Assembly: GCA_963847735.1 (NCBI GenBank)
Contig: CAWKAV010000025.1
Location: forward strand, 1-55,699
Origin: CAWKAV01 sp963847735
Lineage (GTDB): Bacteria > Desulfobacterota > Desulfuromonadia > Desulfuromonadales > BM103
Direction of reading: 5' to 3'
DNA length: 55,699 nucleotides
The notes beneath the pieces were generated by a model. It worked only from the letters and a program-made list of their open reading frames with translations. It was not told the origin of the DNA and ran no database searches. This document shows positions 42,358-54,281 of this stretch, in pieces; position 1 is the stretch's first letter, and each line of letters opens with the position of its first letter. A program made the position numbers and the translations under genes.

Positions 42358-43026
42358 ATGGCAAAGCGAATTGGCGTTATCTTGTCCGGCTGCGGCGTCT
42401 ATGACGGCAGCGAAATCCATGAGGCAGTCATCACCTTGCTGGCCATTGACCGTGCCGGGGCAGAGGCGGTCTGCATGGCCCCAAACATACCGCAGATGCA
42501 TGTCATCAACCACCTCGCCGGTGAACCTGCTGCAGGAGAGTCCCGTAATGTCCTGGTCGAATCCGCCCGCATTGCCCGTGGCAAGATCAAAGACCTGGCG
42601 ACGGTCCGGGTTGCAGACATTGATGCTCTCATCCTGCCCGGCGGCTTTGGAGCGGCCAAGAACCTTTGTGATTTTGCCGTTTCCGGCCCTGATTGTACAG
42701 TGAATTCCGAAGTGGCCCGCCTGATCAAAGAGATGCATGCCGCGAAGAAACCGATTGCCGCTGTCTGTATCGCCCCGGCCGTTATCTCCAGGATTCTCGG
42801 CAGTGAAAATGTCTCCCATCAGCTAACGATTGGCACGGATGAAGGGACCGCACAGGCCCTGCACAAAATGGGCACAGAACATATCCAGTGCCCGGTCAGG
42901 GAATTTGTCGTCGACCGGGACAACAAACTGGTTTCGAGTCCGGCCTACATGCTTGCCGGCAGCATTTCCGAAGCAGCCGAAGGCATTGAGAAAACCGTCC
43001 AGGCTTTGATTGGCTTGATCGAATAA
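42358..43026 (+). CDS. elbB: ElbB-type glyoxalase/DJ-1 family protein
   Basis: This 222-residue protein belongs to the DJ-1/PfpI superfamily, ElbB branch (sigma cross-reacting protein 27A). AGGAGGAGACAC precedes ATG. Motifs are GVILSGCGVYDGSEIHEAV, IDALILPGGFGAAKNLCDFA, the nucleophile elbow AAVCIAPAVISRILG (Cys at about 138) and VSSPAYMLAGSISEAAEGIE. Glyoxalase III-like activity is reported for relatives. TTGACA at 42311 could be part of its promoter. Rubredoxin follows. Confidence 0.93.
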   Translation: MAKRIGVILSGCGVYDGSEIHEAVITLLAIDRAGAEAVCMAPNIPQMHVINHLAGEPAAGESRNVLVESARIARGKIKDLATVRVADIDALILPGGFGAAKNLCDFAVSGPDCTVNSEVARLIKEMHAAKKPIAAVCIAPAVISRILGSENVSHQLTIGTDEGTAQALHKMGTEHIQCPVREFVVDRDNKLVSSPAYMLAGSISEAAEGIEKTVQALIGLIE

Positions 43027-43101
43027 ACCAGTAACCGACTTGTCAGCACATTTGTCCGAGCGGACAGCCAGAACCAACCACATCATTCCAAGGAGCAAAT
43101 C

Positions 43102-43260
43102 ATGACCAAGTACCGTTGCGTAATCTGTGACTACATCTACAACCCCGCTGAGGGAGATCCTGGCAACGGCATCGACCCTGGCACATCATTTGAGGATCTT
43201 CCGGATGATTGGTGCTGTCCCCTTTGCGGGGCCGACAAGAGCAACTTCGAACCAGCGTGA
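43102..43260 (+). CDS. Rubredoxin
   Basis: This is a 52-residue one-iron electron carrier. The two CxxC knuckles (YRCVICDYIYNPAEGD and DWCCPLCGADKSNF) bind Fe with four Cys, and the spacing between them is canonical. AGGAG lies six bases before ATG. It is a common reductant for oxygen-detoxifying enzymes in anaerobes. It lies between elbB and lipB. Confidence 0.97.
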   Translation: MTKYRCVICDYIYNPAEGDPGNGIDPGTSFEDLPDDWCCPLCGADKSNFEPA

Positions 43261-43297
43261 GCAAGACAACCACACCTGAAAATTTAAAGCGAATACA

Positions 43298-43957
43298 TTG
43301 ACGACACCAGGTGGATTCAAGGTCTGGCGTCCCGGTCTGATGGCCTACCGGGACGCTCAGGCCCGCCAGGAGATACTGATTGAAAAGCGGACGCACTGGC
43401 TGTTTGATTTGCTGATTCTTCTTGAGCACCCCCCGGTCATCACCCTTGGCCGCAACAGTAACAGGGAAAATCTCCTCTGGACGAATGAAACCTTGCAAGC
43501 GCAAGGGATTGACTGTGTTTCAACCAGACGTGGTGGCGACATCACCCTGCACAGCCCGGGACAATTGGTCGGATATCCGATCGTTGACCTTAATTACTAC
43601 CAAAGAGACCTGCATCGGTTTTTAAGGTCACTGGAAAAGGTTCTGATCTGTACCCTCGCCGACTTCGGCCTGAGTGGACAGCCTCTGTCCGGCAAGACCG
43701 GAGTCTGGATTGATGGGCGTAAAATCGCCTCTATTGGCATAGCGGTACGGCGCTGGATCAGCTATCATGGCTTTGCTTTGAATATCGATAATGAGCTGGC
43801 TGCTTTCGAGTCGATTGTCCCCTGTGGTCTGTCCGACGTGGCCATGACTTCCATGAGTGAAGAGCTGGGCAGACCGGTTGACAAACACGCCGTCGCCGAA
43901 ACCCTGATGCACCACTTCGGCACGGTATTCGCAACGACCTTTTCTAGGCAATTATGA
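43298..43957 (+). CDS. lipB: Octanoyltransferase LipB
   Basis: This 219-residue enzyme transfers octanoyl groups from ACP to lipoyl domains. Motifs are LLEHPPVITLGRNSNRENLL, VSTRRGGDITLHSPGQLVGY (His of the active site), LSGKTGVWIDGRKIASIGIA (with the catalytic Lys) and the nucleophile Cys in FESIVPCGLSDVAMTSM. It starts at TTG 43298. Its stop overlaps the lipA start by four bases, so LipB and LipA are coupled, immediately upstream of the 2-oxoglutarate dehydrogenase genes that need lipoate. Confidence 0.93.
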   Translation: MTTPGGFKVWRPGLMAYRDAQARQEILIEKRTHWLFDLLILLEHPPVITLGRNSNRENLLWTNETLQAQGIDCVSTRRGGDITLHSPGQLVGYPIVDLNYYQRDLHRFLRSLEKVLICTLADFGLSGQPLSGKTGVWIDGRKIASIGIAVRRWISYHGFALNIDNELAAFESIVPCGLSDVAMTSMSEELGRPVDKHAVAETLMHHFGTVFATTFSRQL

Positions 43958-44835
43958 CGACCAAACTCACCACGCAAACCTGACTGGCTCAAGGTTCGCT
44001 TCCCGGCGGGACCGAACTACGCCCGCATCGATCGCCTGCATCGTGAGCAGGGGTTGCACTCTGTCTGCCGCAGCGCCGCCTGCCCCAACCAGGGCGAATG
44101 CTGGGAGCAGGGGACTGCAACTTTTATGATCCTGGGCAACCATTGCACCCGTGATTGCCGCTTCTGCAATGTCGCCCACGAGACGCCGCTGGCCATTGAC
44201 CCGCAAGAGCCTGACAAGGTCGGCCGGGCCATTGCCGAGCTTGGCTTGCGCCATGCGGTCATCACCTCGGTAACGCGCGACGACCTCGCCGATGGCGGCG
44301 CCCGCCAGTTCGCTGCCGTCACCCGTGCAATTCATACTTGCTGCCCGGATTGTCGTGTCGAATTACTGATCCCGGACTTACAGGGGGATCATGAAGCGCT
44401 GAAGCATCATTCTCGCCGCTGAGCCGGAGATTCTTGGACACAATCTGGAGACGGTGCCCCGTCTCTATCAAACGGCCAGGTCGGGTGCAGACTACCAGCG
44501 CTCTCTGGATCTTCTCGCAGCGGCCAGAAGAATAGCCCCCGACATTCCCACCAAGTCGGGCTTGATGCTCGGCATGGGGGAGACGTTCACGGAGATTCTC
44601 GCCGTCATGGAGGATCTTCAACAGGCAGGCTGCAGCATGCTGACTCTGGGACAATATCTGCAACCGACACGAGACCATCTTCCGGTCAGCCGCTATGTCG
44701 ACCCGGCCGAATTCGACGAACTGCGCCACGAAGGGCCTGCAACTCGGCTTTGCCCATGTCGAAGCCGGCCCCCTGGTGCGTTCTTCCTACCACGCAGCAG
44801 AACAATTTGAGGGGAATCACGATGACCAATCCTGA
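43954..44835 (+). CDS. lipA: Lipoyl synthase LipA (frame-disrupted)
   Basis: This is a radical SAM enzyme inserting two sulfurs into octanoyl groups. The auxiliary cluster Cys are in VCRSAACPNQGECWEQGTAT, and the radical SAM CxxxCxxC is in GNHCTRDCRFCNVAHETP. Next come VTRDDLADGGARQFAAVTRA, then in another frame NLETVPRLYQTARSGADYQR, KSGLMLGMGETFTEIL and TLGQYLQPTRDHLPVSRYVD, and finally a third frame LGFAHVEAGPLVRSSYHA. Breaks lie near 43985, 44403 and 44735. The start overlaps lipB, and the end overlaps the trxB start by about 14 bases. Confidence 0.9.
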
Positions 44836-45805
44836 CCTGATTTACGAAACCATCATTCTCGGTTCTGGGCCAGCGGGACTGACCGCAGCCATCTATGCCG
44901 CGCGCAGCCGCTGCTGTCCCTTGCTGATTCATGGCATTCAACCGGGAGGGCAGCTGACGACCACGACGGCGGTCGACAACTATCCCGGCTTTCCCGAGGG
45001 CATAGACGGCCCCGAGCTGATGGACAAGATGCGGCAGCAGGCGGAGCGCTTCGGCGCGCAGTTTGTCGAAGGGGACGTCACCAAGGTTGATTTTCAGGAG
45101 CGGCCGTTTCGCCTCTGGGTTGGCGAGGAGATCTATCGCTGCCTGTCTCTGATCATCACCACCGGAGCTTCGCCCACACTGCTCGGCCTGGGCAACGAAG
45201 AATCACTTTACGGCCGGGGAGTTTCGGTGTGCGCCACCTGTGACGGCTTCTTCTATCGCGACCGCGAGGTCGTCGTGGTCGGCGGCGGTGATACGGCCAT
45301 GGAGGAAGCGGTCTTTCTCACCCGTTTTGCCAAAAAGGTAACGGTCGTCCATCGTCGTGATTCTCTGCGGGCAACTCCGGTGCTGGCTGACCGGGCGCTG
45401 ACCAACAAAACGATCAATTTCAAATGGGATTCTGCCGTCACAGAGATCCTCGCCGACGCCAGTGGCGTGACCGGAGTTCGAATCAAAAACCTCAAAACAG
45501 ATAAAGAGTCCGAACTGACCTGCGACGGCGTCTTTATCGCCATCGGCCATCAGCCCAACACGGAGCTTTTTGCCGATCTTCTGGAGAGGGATGATGACGG
45601 CTATATCTTGACCAAAAACGGTACAGAAACCAATATTCCCGGGGTGTTTGCGGCCGGCGATGTGCAGGATCACCAGTTCCGTCAAGCCATCACTGCAGCG
45701 GGAACCGGCTGCATGGCCGCGATTCAGGCCGAGCGGTTTCTTGACGACCTGCCTTACGATCCGAGCCTCTCCTGTCAGAAGGGGATCTGCAAAGTGAAGA
45801 GTTAG
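44822..45805 (+). CDS. trxB: Thioredoxin reductase
   Basis: This is a 327-residue NADPH-dependent FAD enzyme. FAD-binding GSGPAGLTAAIYAARS lies at the N-terminus, the redox-active pair is in SVCATCDGFFYRDREVV (about residue 138) with the NAD(P) motif VVGGGDTAMEEA directly after, and VFAAGDVQDHQFRQAITAAG lies near the C-terminus. AGGGGAATCACG precedes ATG 44822, favouring this start over an upstream ATG at 44750 that lies inside lipA. Confidence 0.95.
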   Translation: MTNPDLIYETIILGSGPAGLTAAIYAARSRCCPLLIHGIQPGGQLTTTTAVDNYPGFPEGIDGPELMDKMRQQAERFGAQFVEGDVTKVDFQERPFRLWVGEEIYRCLSLIITTGASPTLLGLGNEESLYGRGVSVCATCDGFFYRDREVVVVGGGDTAMEEAVFLTRFAKKVTVVHRRDSLRATPVLADRALTNKTINFKWDSAVTEILADASGVTGVRIKNLKTDKESELTCDGVFIAIGHQPNTELFADLLERDDDGYILTKNGTETNIPGVFAAGDVQDHQFRQAITAAGTGCMAAIQAERFLDDLPYDPSLSCQKGICKVKS

Positions 45806-45886
45806 TTCAACGTTTGCCTGATGGGCAACCCCTTGATATAATTATTTGGTTTGATTTATGACTGACGACCATTAACAGGGAGATCA

Positions 45887-48594
<2,708 letters not shown>

Positions 48595-48595
<1 letters not shown>

Positions 48596-49813
48596 TGGAG
48601 ATAAAAATACCCGAAGTCGGCGAATCGATTCTCGAAGCACTGGTCGCCAACTGGCTGAAAGAGGACGGCGCTGCCGTCGCCAAGGATGAAATCATCTGCG
48701 AACTGGAAACCGACAAGGTCAATGTCGAATTGACTGCGGAAGCTTCCGGCATTCTGCACATTGTCGTTCAGCCAGGCCAGACCGTGCCGATCGGCACGGT
48801 CATCGCCACCCTTGAAGAGGGTGAGGTTGCAAAGACCTCCCCGGCGCAGTCGGCAGCACCAAAAGTTGAGACCACGCCCCCTGTTGCTGTCGAGAAGGCT
48901 GCGCCGAAACAAGTCTCTCAACCGGCAGCGAATCCTGCCGCCCGGCAGCAAGCGGCCGAACGAGGTATCAAGCTTGAGGATGTCTCCGGTAGTGGGCGAG
49001 CGGGCAGGGTCATCCTGGATGATGTGCTGGCCCACGACAAGACCACTCCTGCACAAGTTAAAGCTGAGGACAGCAAAGCTTGCTGTCGTCGAAGCCGAGA
49101 CCGCAGTCGATGACCGGCCGGTCACCCGCCAGGCCATGACGCCGATCCGACAGCGCATTGCCGCACGGTTGCTTCAGGCCCGCCAGCAAACCGCCATGCT
49201 GACCACCTTCAATGAAGCGGATATGTCGTGGGTCAAAAAAATACGGAGTCGACATCAGGAGCAATTCACCAAGAAGCACGGCATCAAGCTTGGCATGATG
49301 TCCTTCTTCGTCAAAGCCAGTATTGAGGCTCTCAAGGAATTCCCGGCAGTCAATGCCCGCATCGACGGCACCGACATCATCTATCAGCACTATTACGACA
49401 TCGGCATTGCTGTCGGCACCGAGCGCGGGCTGGTGGTTCCGGTTCTGCGCGATGCCGACCAGCTGACCTTTGCCGAAATCGAACAGCAGATTGCCGATCT
49501 CGCCACCAAGGCCAATGCGCGCAAACTGACGCTGGCTGACCTCGAGGGCGGCACTTTCACTATCACAAACGGCGGCGTGTACGGTTCACTGCTGAGCACA
49601 CCGATCATCAACCCGCCGCAATGCGGAGTGCTTGGCATGCACTCGATCCAGGACCGCCCGGTGGTCAGGGATGGCGAGATCGTCATCCGGCCGATCATGA
49701 ACCTGGCCTTGAGCTACGACCATCGTCTCATCGACGGCCGCGAAGCTGTCGGCTTCCTCAAACTGATCAAGGACTACATCGAGGATCCGTCAGAGTTGTT
49801 TCTTGAGCTTTGA
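48595..49813 (+). CDS. sucB: Dihydrolipoyllysine succinyltransferase E2 (one frame break)
   Basis: This is an E2 of about 405 residues. An N-terminal lipoyl domain has the lipoylated Lys in CELETDKVNVELTAEASG (residue about 43). An Ala/Pro linker leads to the peripheral subunit-binding domain (QQAAERGIKLEDVSGSGRAG). After a break near 49065 comes the catalytic CAT domain, ending NLALSYDHRLIDGREAVGFL with the active-site His and Asp. It overlaps the sucA stop by one base (TAATG). It accepts lipoate made by LipB/LipA encoded upstream. Confidence 0.93.
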
Positions 49814-49856
49814 GAAGATTTGTGCACAGGACCATGCGCTGATATTTTTCTTTTCC

Positions 49857-49881
49857 GCGTCACGCATTACGCGTCACGCGC
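49857..49881 (+). repeat. Short GCGTCACGC direct repeats before lpdA
   Basis: Between sucB and lpdA the sequence CGCGTCACGCATTACGCGTC followed by ACGCG contains GCGTCACGC twice at a 16-base period with an ACGC in between. It is a low-complexity intergenic repeat of a type common in deltaproteobacteria; no function is evident. Confidence 0.6.
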
Positions 49882-49902
49882 CATTGATCTGCGGAGCAAG
49901 CA

Positions 49903-51315
49903 ATGAACACCTTGTATGACCTGATCATTATCGGCGGCGGCCCCGGCGGCTACGTGGCCGCGATTCGTGCCGCCCAACTCGGCTCCAAGGTTGCCGTCAT
50001 CGAAAAACGTAAGGCCCTCGGCGGCACCTGCCTCAACGAAGGCTGTATTCCGAGCAAGGCCTTGCTTGATTCGAGTGAACTTTTCGCCCAGGCTCACGAC
50101 AAATTCGCCGGGCACGGCATCCTGATCGAGCCTCCGACGCTTGACCTCGGCAAAATGATGAAGCGCAAGGACGACGTCGTCACGCGCCTGACCCGTGGCA
50201 TTGCCAGTCTGTTCAAAAAGATACCAGATGACCCTGATCACCGGCACCGGACGGCTTGGCTCGCCTTCTAGCGAAGGCTCGTTGCAGGTCATTGCCTCAA
50301 CCGATGATGGTGAGCAGACGGTTCAGGGTAAACGTGTGCTGCTGGCCACGGGCAGCGTGGCCATCGACATCCCCGGATTGCCCCAGGATGGCAAACATGT
50401 CGGCCAGGCCCGCGATGCTCTTGAATACACTGAGGTCCCCGAACACCTGGTGGTGATTGGCGGCGGTTACATCGGGCTGGAACTCGGTTCCGTCTGGCTG
50501 CGGCTCGGCGCCAAAGTCACGGTCGTTGAGATGCTCGAACAGATGCTGCCAACGACCGATCAGGAAGTGTCACAGCGGCCCTGCTCAAAAGCTTGCAGAA
50601 ACAGGGCATGACGATTCATGCCGGCACCAGGGTCTCGGCAATGGAGCAGACCGACCAGGGGATCACCCTGAAGCTTGAAGGGAAGGTGGAACAGGCCTTG
50701 ACGTGTGACAAAGTGCTGGTTGCCGTCGGCCGCAAACCCTGTATTGACGGGCTGGCTCTTGATGAGGCGGGGATCAAACTGGACGAAACCGGGCGGATCG
50801 TGGTCGATGACAATTACCAGACCAGCGTGCCGAATGTTTTTGCAATCGGCGATCTGATCCACGGCCCGATGCTGGCCCACAAGGCCATGGATGAAGGGGT
50901 TGTCTTTGCTGAACGACTGGCAGGAGAGCACCCTGCCGTCGATTACAACCTGATTCCAGGGGTTATCTACACACACCCGGAAGCAGCGTCCATCGGCGCA
51001 ACCGAAGAGCAGCTCAAGGCACAAGAAACGCCCTACAAGGTTGGTCGGTTCCCCTTTATGGCCAGTGGCCGCGCCCGCGCCATGGACAATGTCGACGGCT
51101 TCGTCAAGGTTCTGGCCAATCCGGAGAGCGGGCGGCTTCTTGGCGTGCACATCCTTGGCCCCTGCGCTTCGGAATTGATCAGCGAAGCCGTCACCATTAT
51201 GGCCTTTGGCGGCAGTATCGAGGATGTCGCCCTGACCATGCACGCTCACCCAACGCTGAGCGAAGCCTTCAAGGAAGCGGCGCTCGGTGCTTTCGGCAAG
51301 GCCGTGCACGCCTGA
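49903..51315 (+). CDS. lpdA: Dihydrolipoamide dehydrogenase E3 (frame-disrupted)
   Basis: This is an FAD disulfide oxidoreductase of about 470 residues that regenerates lipoamide. FAD-binding IIIGGGPGGYVAAIRAAQLG is followed by the redox-active GGTCLNEGCIPSKALLDSS (Cys pair at about 43 and 48). After a break near 50222 come LATGSVAIDIPGLPQDGKHV and VVIGGGYIGLELGSVWLRLG, and after one near 50575 FAIGDLIHGPMLAHKAMDEG and the C-terminal HAHPTLSEAFKEAALGAFGK with the catalytic His. It is the last gene of the sucA-sucB-lpdA set, followed by a strong terminator. Confidence 0.93.
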
Positions 51316-51368
51316 GATTCTTAGCAAATCCTCTCACGGATATCGACGATTTATAGCTTCGTACCAAA

Positions 51369-51402
51369 GCAAAGGCCCGGTCAGAAATGACCGGGCCTTT
51401 GC
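51369..51402 (+). terminator. Terminator after lpdA
   Basis: This is a perfect 15-bp inverted repeat (51369-51383 and 51388-51402) around a GAAA tetraloop. The stem ends in AAA/TTT pairs, as in bidirectional terminators. It lies 54 bases after the lpdA stop. Confidence 0.9.
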
Positions 51403-51684
51403 AATATGGCAACGCATAATTTCATGGACGTCCCCCTTTTAATGACAATGGCCTTTTCATTTGTACATGATATGCCCTCCATCAAAAACATCGGCCAAAA
51501 AATCGGCCAAAAAATTATTGGCCTTATTTGTTCAATGTTAATAACAATAGATATCGATAACATACAAATCATAAGCAAGAGAACATATCGGCCAAAGCAT
51601 CGGCCATTTTCATGGCCAAGTCACAAAATATGGTGTATGCTTCGCTAGCGAACTTGCTTTGCTAGTTGAAAAAAGGAGCTTCTC
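51403..51684 (+). promoter_or_regulatory. AT-rich fic leader with repeated TCGGCCA-type motifs
   Basis: This is 282 bases of distinctly lower GC than the surroundings, without a supported gene. TCGGCC occurs at 51491, 51503, 51588 and 51600, with relatives TTGGCC at 51518 and ATGGCC near 51612. A 12-bp palindrome TTCGCTAGCGAA lies at 51641-51652, just upstream of the fic ribosome binding site (AAAAAAGGAG). The clustering of a 6-7 base motif suggests a regulator-binding region. Confidence 0.4.
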
Positions 51685-52584
51685 ATGCCGCAAGAGCCCA
51701 TTTACACGCGCACTTCTCAAATGGAGCCAATGTTTCCAGCGGTTCAGGATTCAAGCCTTACCGACTTAGCCGTTGAAGTCATTCGACAGTCAGCCGCCCT
51801 GAGTGCAACCTTGCACCCACTGGCACGCCAAGCCATTGTTGAGCTGGTACGATCTATGAACAGCTATTATTCGAATCTCATTGAGGGACACAACACCCAT
51901 CCTGTCGATATTGAACGGGCCTTAGTCAATGACTACTCTCACGATCCCGCAAAGCGTGCGTTGCAAGAGGAAAGTGCCGCACATGTAGAGGTTCAAAGGC
52001 TCATTGAACAGCGATTGACCGAAAACAAAGATACGGATATTTGCTCCCCAGATTTTCTTTGCTGGATTCATAGAGAGTTTTACAATCGTCTCTCAGATGA
52101 GTTACGTAAGGTGAAGACAGCAGACGGTGAGACAAAAGTCGTGGTGCCTGGAGAGCTTCGTCAAGACGACGTTGTTGTTGGCCGACACATGGCGCCCGCG
52201 TTTCAGGCACTGCCCGACTTTTTTGCGCGCTTCCACGATTCCTATGCAAATCCACAGTTAAGCGCCGTGAATAAAGTAGTGGCAACAGCAGCCTCTCACC
52301 ATCGTCTTGCTTGGATTCATCCATTTTTAGATGGCAACGGTAGAGTCACTCGTCTATTCACCCATGCCTATCTCGTGAAAGCACGAATTGACGGGCATGG
52401 TATGTGGACAGTTTCCCGGGGGCTGGCTCGCAACCGTAACGACTACTTGTCGGCGCTTGCCAGTGCTGACCAACATCGACAAGGAGACGTGGATGGTCGC
52501 GGCAACCTTTCTGCCGGTGGGCTGACAGGCTTTTGCACTTTTTTCCTGCAAACAGCCCTTGATCAAATCAAGTTTATGTCGTAA
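51685..52584 (+). CDS. Fic-family AMPylase, 5' part of an interrupted gene
   Basis: This is a 299-residue reading with AAAGGAGCTTCTC before ATG. The N-terminal inhibitory helix motif is SYYSNLIEGHNTHP (Ser and Glu as in class II Fic proteins), the catalytic core is WIHREFYNRLSDELR and the active motif HPFLDGNGRVTRLF (about residue 211, matching HxFx[DE]GNGRxxR). In the family it transfers AMP from ATP to a Tyr/Ser/Thr of a target. Usual members continue for about 100 residues after FMS with a winged-helix region. Here the frame hits TAA exactly where IS30-like DNA begins, and the missing C-terminal part is found at 53618-53938. The catalytic part is complete, so a truncated active enzyme is possible. 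Confidence 0.9.
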   Translation: MPQEPIYTRTSQMEPMFPAVQDSSLTDLAVEVIRQSAALSATLHPLARQAIVELVRSMNSYYSNLIEGHNTHPVDIERALVNDYSHDPAKRALQEESAAHVEVQRLIEQRLTENKDTDICSPDFLCWIHREFYNRLSDELRKVKTADGETKVVVPGELRQDDVVVGRHMAPAFQALPDFFARFHDSYANPQLSAVNKVVATAASHHRLAWIHPFLDGNGRVTRLFTHAYLVKARIDGHGMWTVSRGLARNRNDYLSALASADQHRQGDVDGRGNLSAGGLTGFCTFFLQTALDQIKFMS

Positions 52585-53617
52585 GTGCAACTTTGCACGG
52601 TTGGTTTAAGTGAGCAAGCTGCGGTAGCATCTGTGCCACCTAGACTAGCCGGTCAAAGGAGCACAGATGAAACATTACACGCAGCTTGCCCGAGAGCAAA
52701 GATACCAGATTTACGCTCTCAAGAAAGCAGGACTTTCACAAACCTGTATGGCGGATTTGCTCGGAGTTCATAAGTCAACCATCAGCCGGGAGCTGCGGCG
52801 CAACAGCGGTCAGCGTGGCTATCGTCCAAGACAAGCGCACCTGCTGGCCCAGCAAAGGCATCAGGAGAAACCGCGAGCACTGATCCAGCCGGAGACTTGG
52901 CAAAGGATTGAGACCCAGATCCGACTTGATTGGAGTCCCGAACAGATCTCCGACTGGCTGCAACGAACCGGCCGTTCCAAAGTCAGTCATGAACGGATCT
53001 ACCAATACATTCTGGCAAACAAAAAAGTCGGCGGCGACCTGTACAAGCACCTACGCTGCCAAAAGCAACGCAAGAAACGCTATGGCGCCAGAGAGCGGCG
53101 CGGCCAGCTTTCTGGCCGAATAAGTATCGAAGCCAGGCCAGCGATTGTGGCGCAACGCTCACGTCTCGGTGACTGGGAACTCGACACCATCATCGGCAAA
53201 GGACACAAGCAGGCAATTGTTTCGTTAACCGAACGCAAGGCTCGTTTAACACTCATTGCCAAGGTCGAACGCAAGACGGCTGATCAGGTTGCAACAACTA
53301 TCGTCCGTTTGTTAAGGCCCCACGCGAAGAAGGTTCACACCCTGACCTCGGACAACGGCAAGGAGTTCGCTCAGCACAAAAGCATTGCCGGAAGCCTGGA
53401 CGCTGACTTTTATTTTGCTCATCCATATGCATCATGGGAACGCGGCACCAACGAAAACATGAACGGCTTGATCCGACAGTATTTTCCTAAACATCGTGAC
53501 TTCCGGACGGTCACCGATGAGGAGATTCAAATCGCAATGGATCGCTTGAACAATCGGCCAAGAAAGTGCCTTGGCTATCGAACACCTAACGAGGTATTCT
53601 TCGGCAAGTCACCCGTT
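52582..53617 (+). mobile_element. IS30-family element, apparently lacking its right end
   Basis: The element begins after codon 299 of fic: GTGCAACTTTGCAC (a small palindrome typical of IS30-type left ends) lies at 52585-52599, then an 80-base leader and the transposase. No matching inverted repeat is found at the right; the transposase frame runs straight into the 3' part of fic at about 53617. The boundaries are therefore inferred from the resumption of fic coding sequence, and I see no clear target duplication. Confidence 0.75.
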
Positions 53618-53938
53618 GACCTGCTTGATTTTGATGGTCTGCAAAAACGCATCCTTGGGTATGTGGATCGTCAGGCAAGCTTTGGAGAGTTGCAACCTGA
53701 AGCTGGCTATCTTTTACGAGAGACATTATTGCGCGGAGAAGTTGCCCGCGGAGAAGCGACTCGAATCACGGGAAGACCAGAACGTACGGCGCGTCGTATC
53801 CTCAAAGATCTTTTAGATAAAAAACTACTCTGTTCTGACACTGAAAAGGGAGCTGTACGCATATCCTTCCCCGCCCGAGCGGTGGGCTACTATTTTCCTC
53901 GTCTCTACCCTGAAAGAGTTGAGATGGGAATGGAATAG
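52667..53938 (+). CDS. IS30-family transposase, read through into the fic 3' part (chimeric ORF)
   Basis: This ORF has 423 codons. Residues 1-317 are an IS30 transposase: N-terminal HTH (YQIYALKKAGLSQTCMADLL, GVHKSTISRELRRNSG), then the DDE core with Asp in LGDWELDTIIGKG (about 168), Asp in TLTSDNGKEFAQH (about 227) and Glu in RGTNENMNGLIRQYFPK (about 264), and the C-terminal RLNNRPRKCLGYRTPNEVFF. From about residue 318 the sequence is no longer transposase but the C-terminus of the Fic protein. IS30 transposases normally stop a few residues after EVFF, so the native stop and right end are missing. ATG 52667 has AAAGGAGCACAG upstream. The catalytic triad is intact. Confidence 0.9.
   Translation: MKHYTQLAREQRYQIYALKKAGLSQTCMADLLGVHKSTISRELRRNSGQRGYRPRQAHLLAQQRHQEKPRALIQPETWQRIETQIRLDWSPEQISDWLQRTGRSKVSHERIYQYILANKKVGGDLYKHLRCQKQRKKRYGARERRGQLSGRISIEARPAIVAQRSRLGDWELDTIIGKGHKQAIVSLTERKARLTLIAKVERKTADQVATTIVRLLRPHAKKVHTLTSDNGKEFAQHKSIAGSLDADFYFAHPYASWERGTNENMNGLIRQYFPKHRDFRTVTDEEIQIAMDRLNNRPRKCLGYRTPNEVFFGKSPVDLLDFDGLQKRILGYVDRQASFGELQPEAGYLLRETLLRGEVARGEATRITGRPERTARRILKDLLDKKLLCSDTEKGAVRISFPARAVGYYFPRLYPERVEMGME
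53618..53938 (+). pseudogene. 3' part of the interrupted fic gene
   Basis: In the same frame as the transposase, this stretch encodes DLLDFDGLQKRILGYVDRQA, SFGELQPEAGYLLRETLLRG, EVARGEATRITGRPERTARR (a winged-helix-like motif) and the typical Fic ending AVGYYFPRLYPERVEMGME. Placed after FMS of the upstream fic part, it restores a normal Fic protein of about 405 residues with few or no residues lost. It has no start of its own and would be made only as a transposase fusion. Confidence 0.85.
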
Positions 53939-54126
53939 CATTGACCTGCAAAACTGAATTTCAGGCAAGACGGATTAACAATGCTACAAGTGAAACAGCC
54001 TTAAGTCTCGGCCCCTCGCTGTACGGCTCTTCTCCTCAGAAAGAAAAATGGGGCAGGTCTCGGCATTTGCCATAATCTCGAGCAATGACCCTTTACCCAA
54101 ATTTGTACACGCATTGCCAAACAAAA

Positions 54127-54163
54127 ACAAAAGGCCTAACCATTTCTGGCTAAGCCCTTGTTT
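54127..54163 (-). terminator. Terminator of tRNA-Ser
   Basis: On the minus strand an 11-bp stem with G-T wobbles (GGGCTTAGCC with GGTTAGGCC) is followed by TTTTGTTTTTG, immediately beyond the 3' end of the tRNA. The remaining 53939-54126 holds no gene. Confidence 0.7.
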
Positions 54164-54168
54164 TTATT

Positions 54169-54256
54169 TGGCGGAGGGGGGGAGATTCGAACTCCCGGTG
54201 GCTTGCGCCACAACAGATTTCGAGTCTGTCACCTTCGGCCTCTCGGACACCCCTCC
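54169..54256 (-). tRNA. tRNA-Ser (CGA)
   Basis: This is an 88-base class II tRNA on the minus strand with long variable arm. Acceptor GGAGGGG pairs with CCCCTCC, and the anticodon stem ACAGA/TCTGT encloses CTCGAAA, giving anticodon CGA (reads UCG). The variable arm (GTGGCGCAAGCCAC) is itself a hairpin, the T-arm contains GAGTTCGAATCTC, and CCA is encoded. Confidence 0.96.
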
Positions 54257-54281
54257 GTGGGTATTCCGTACGGGAGAACCT

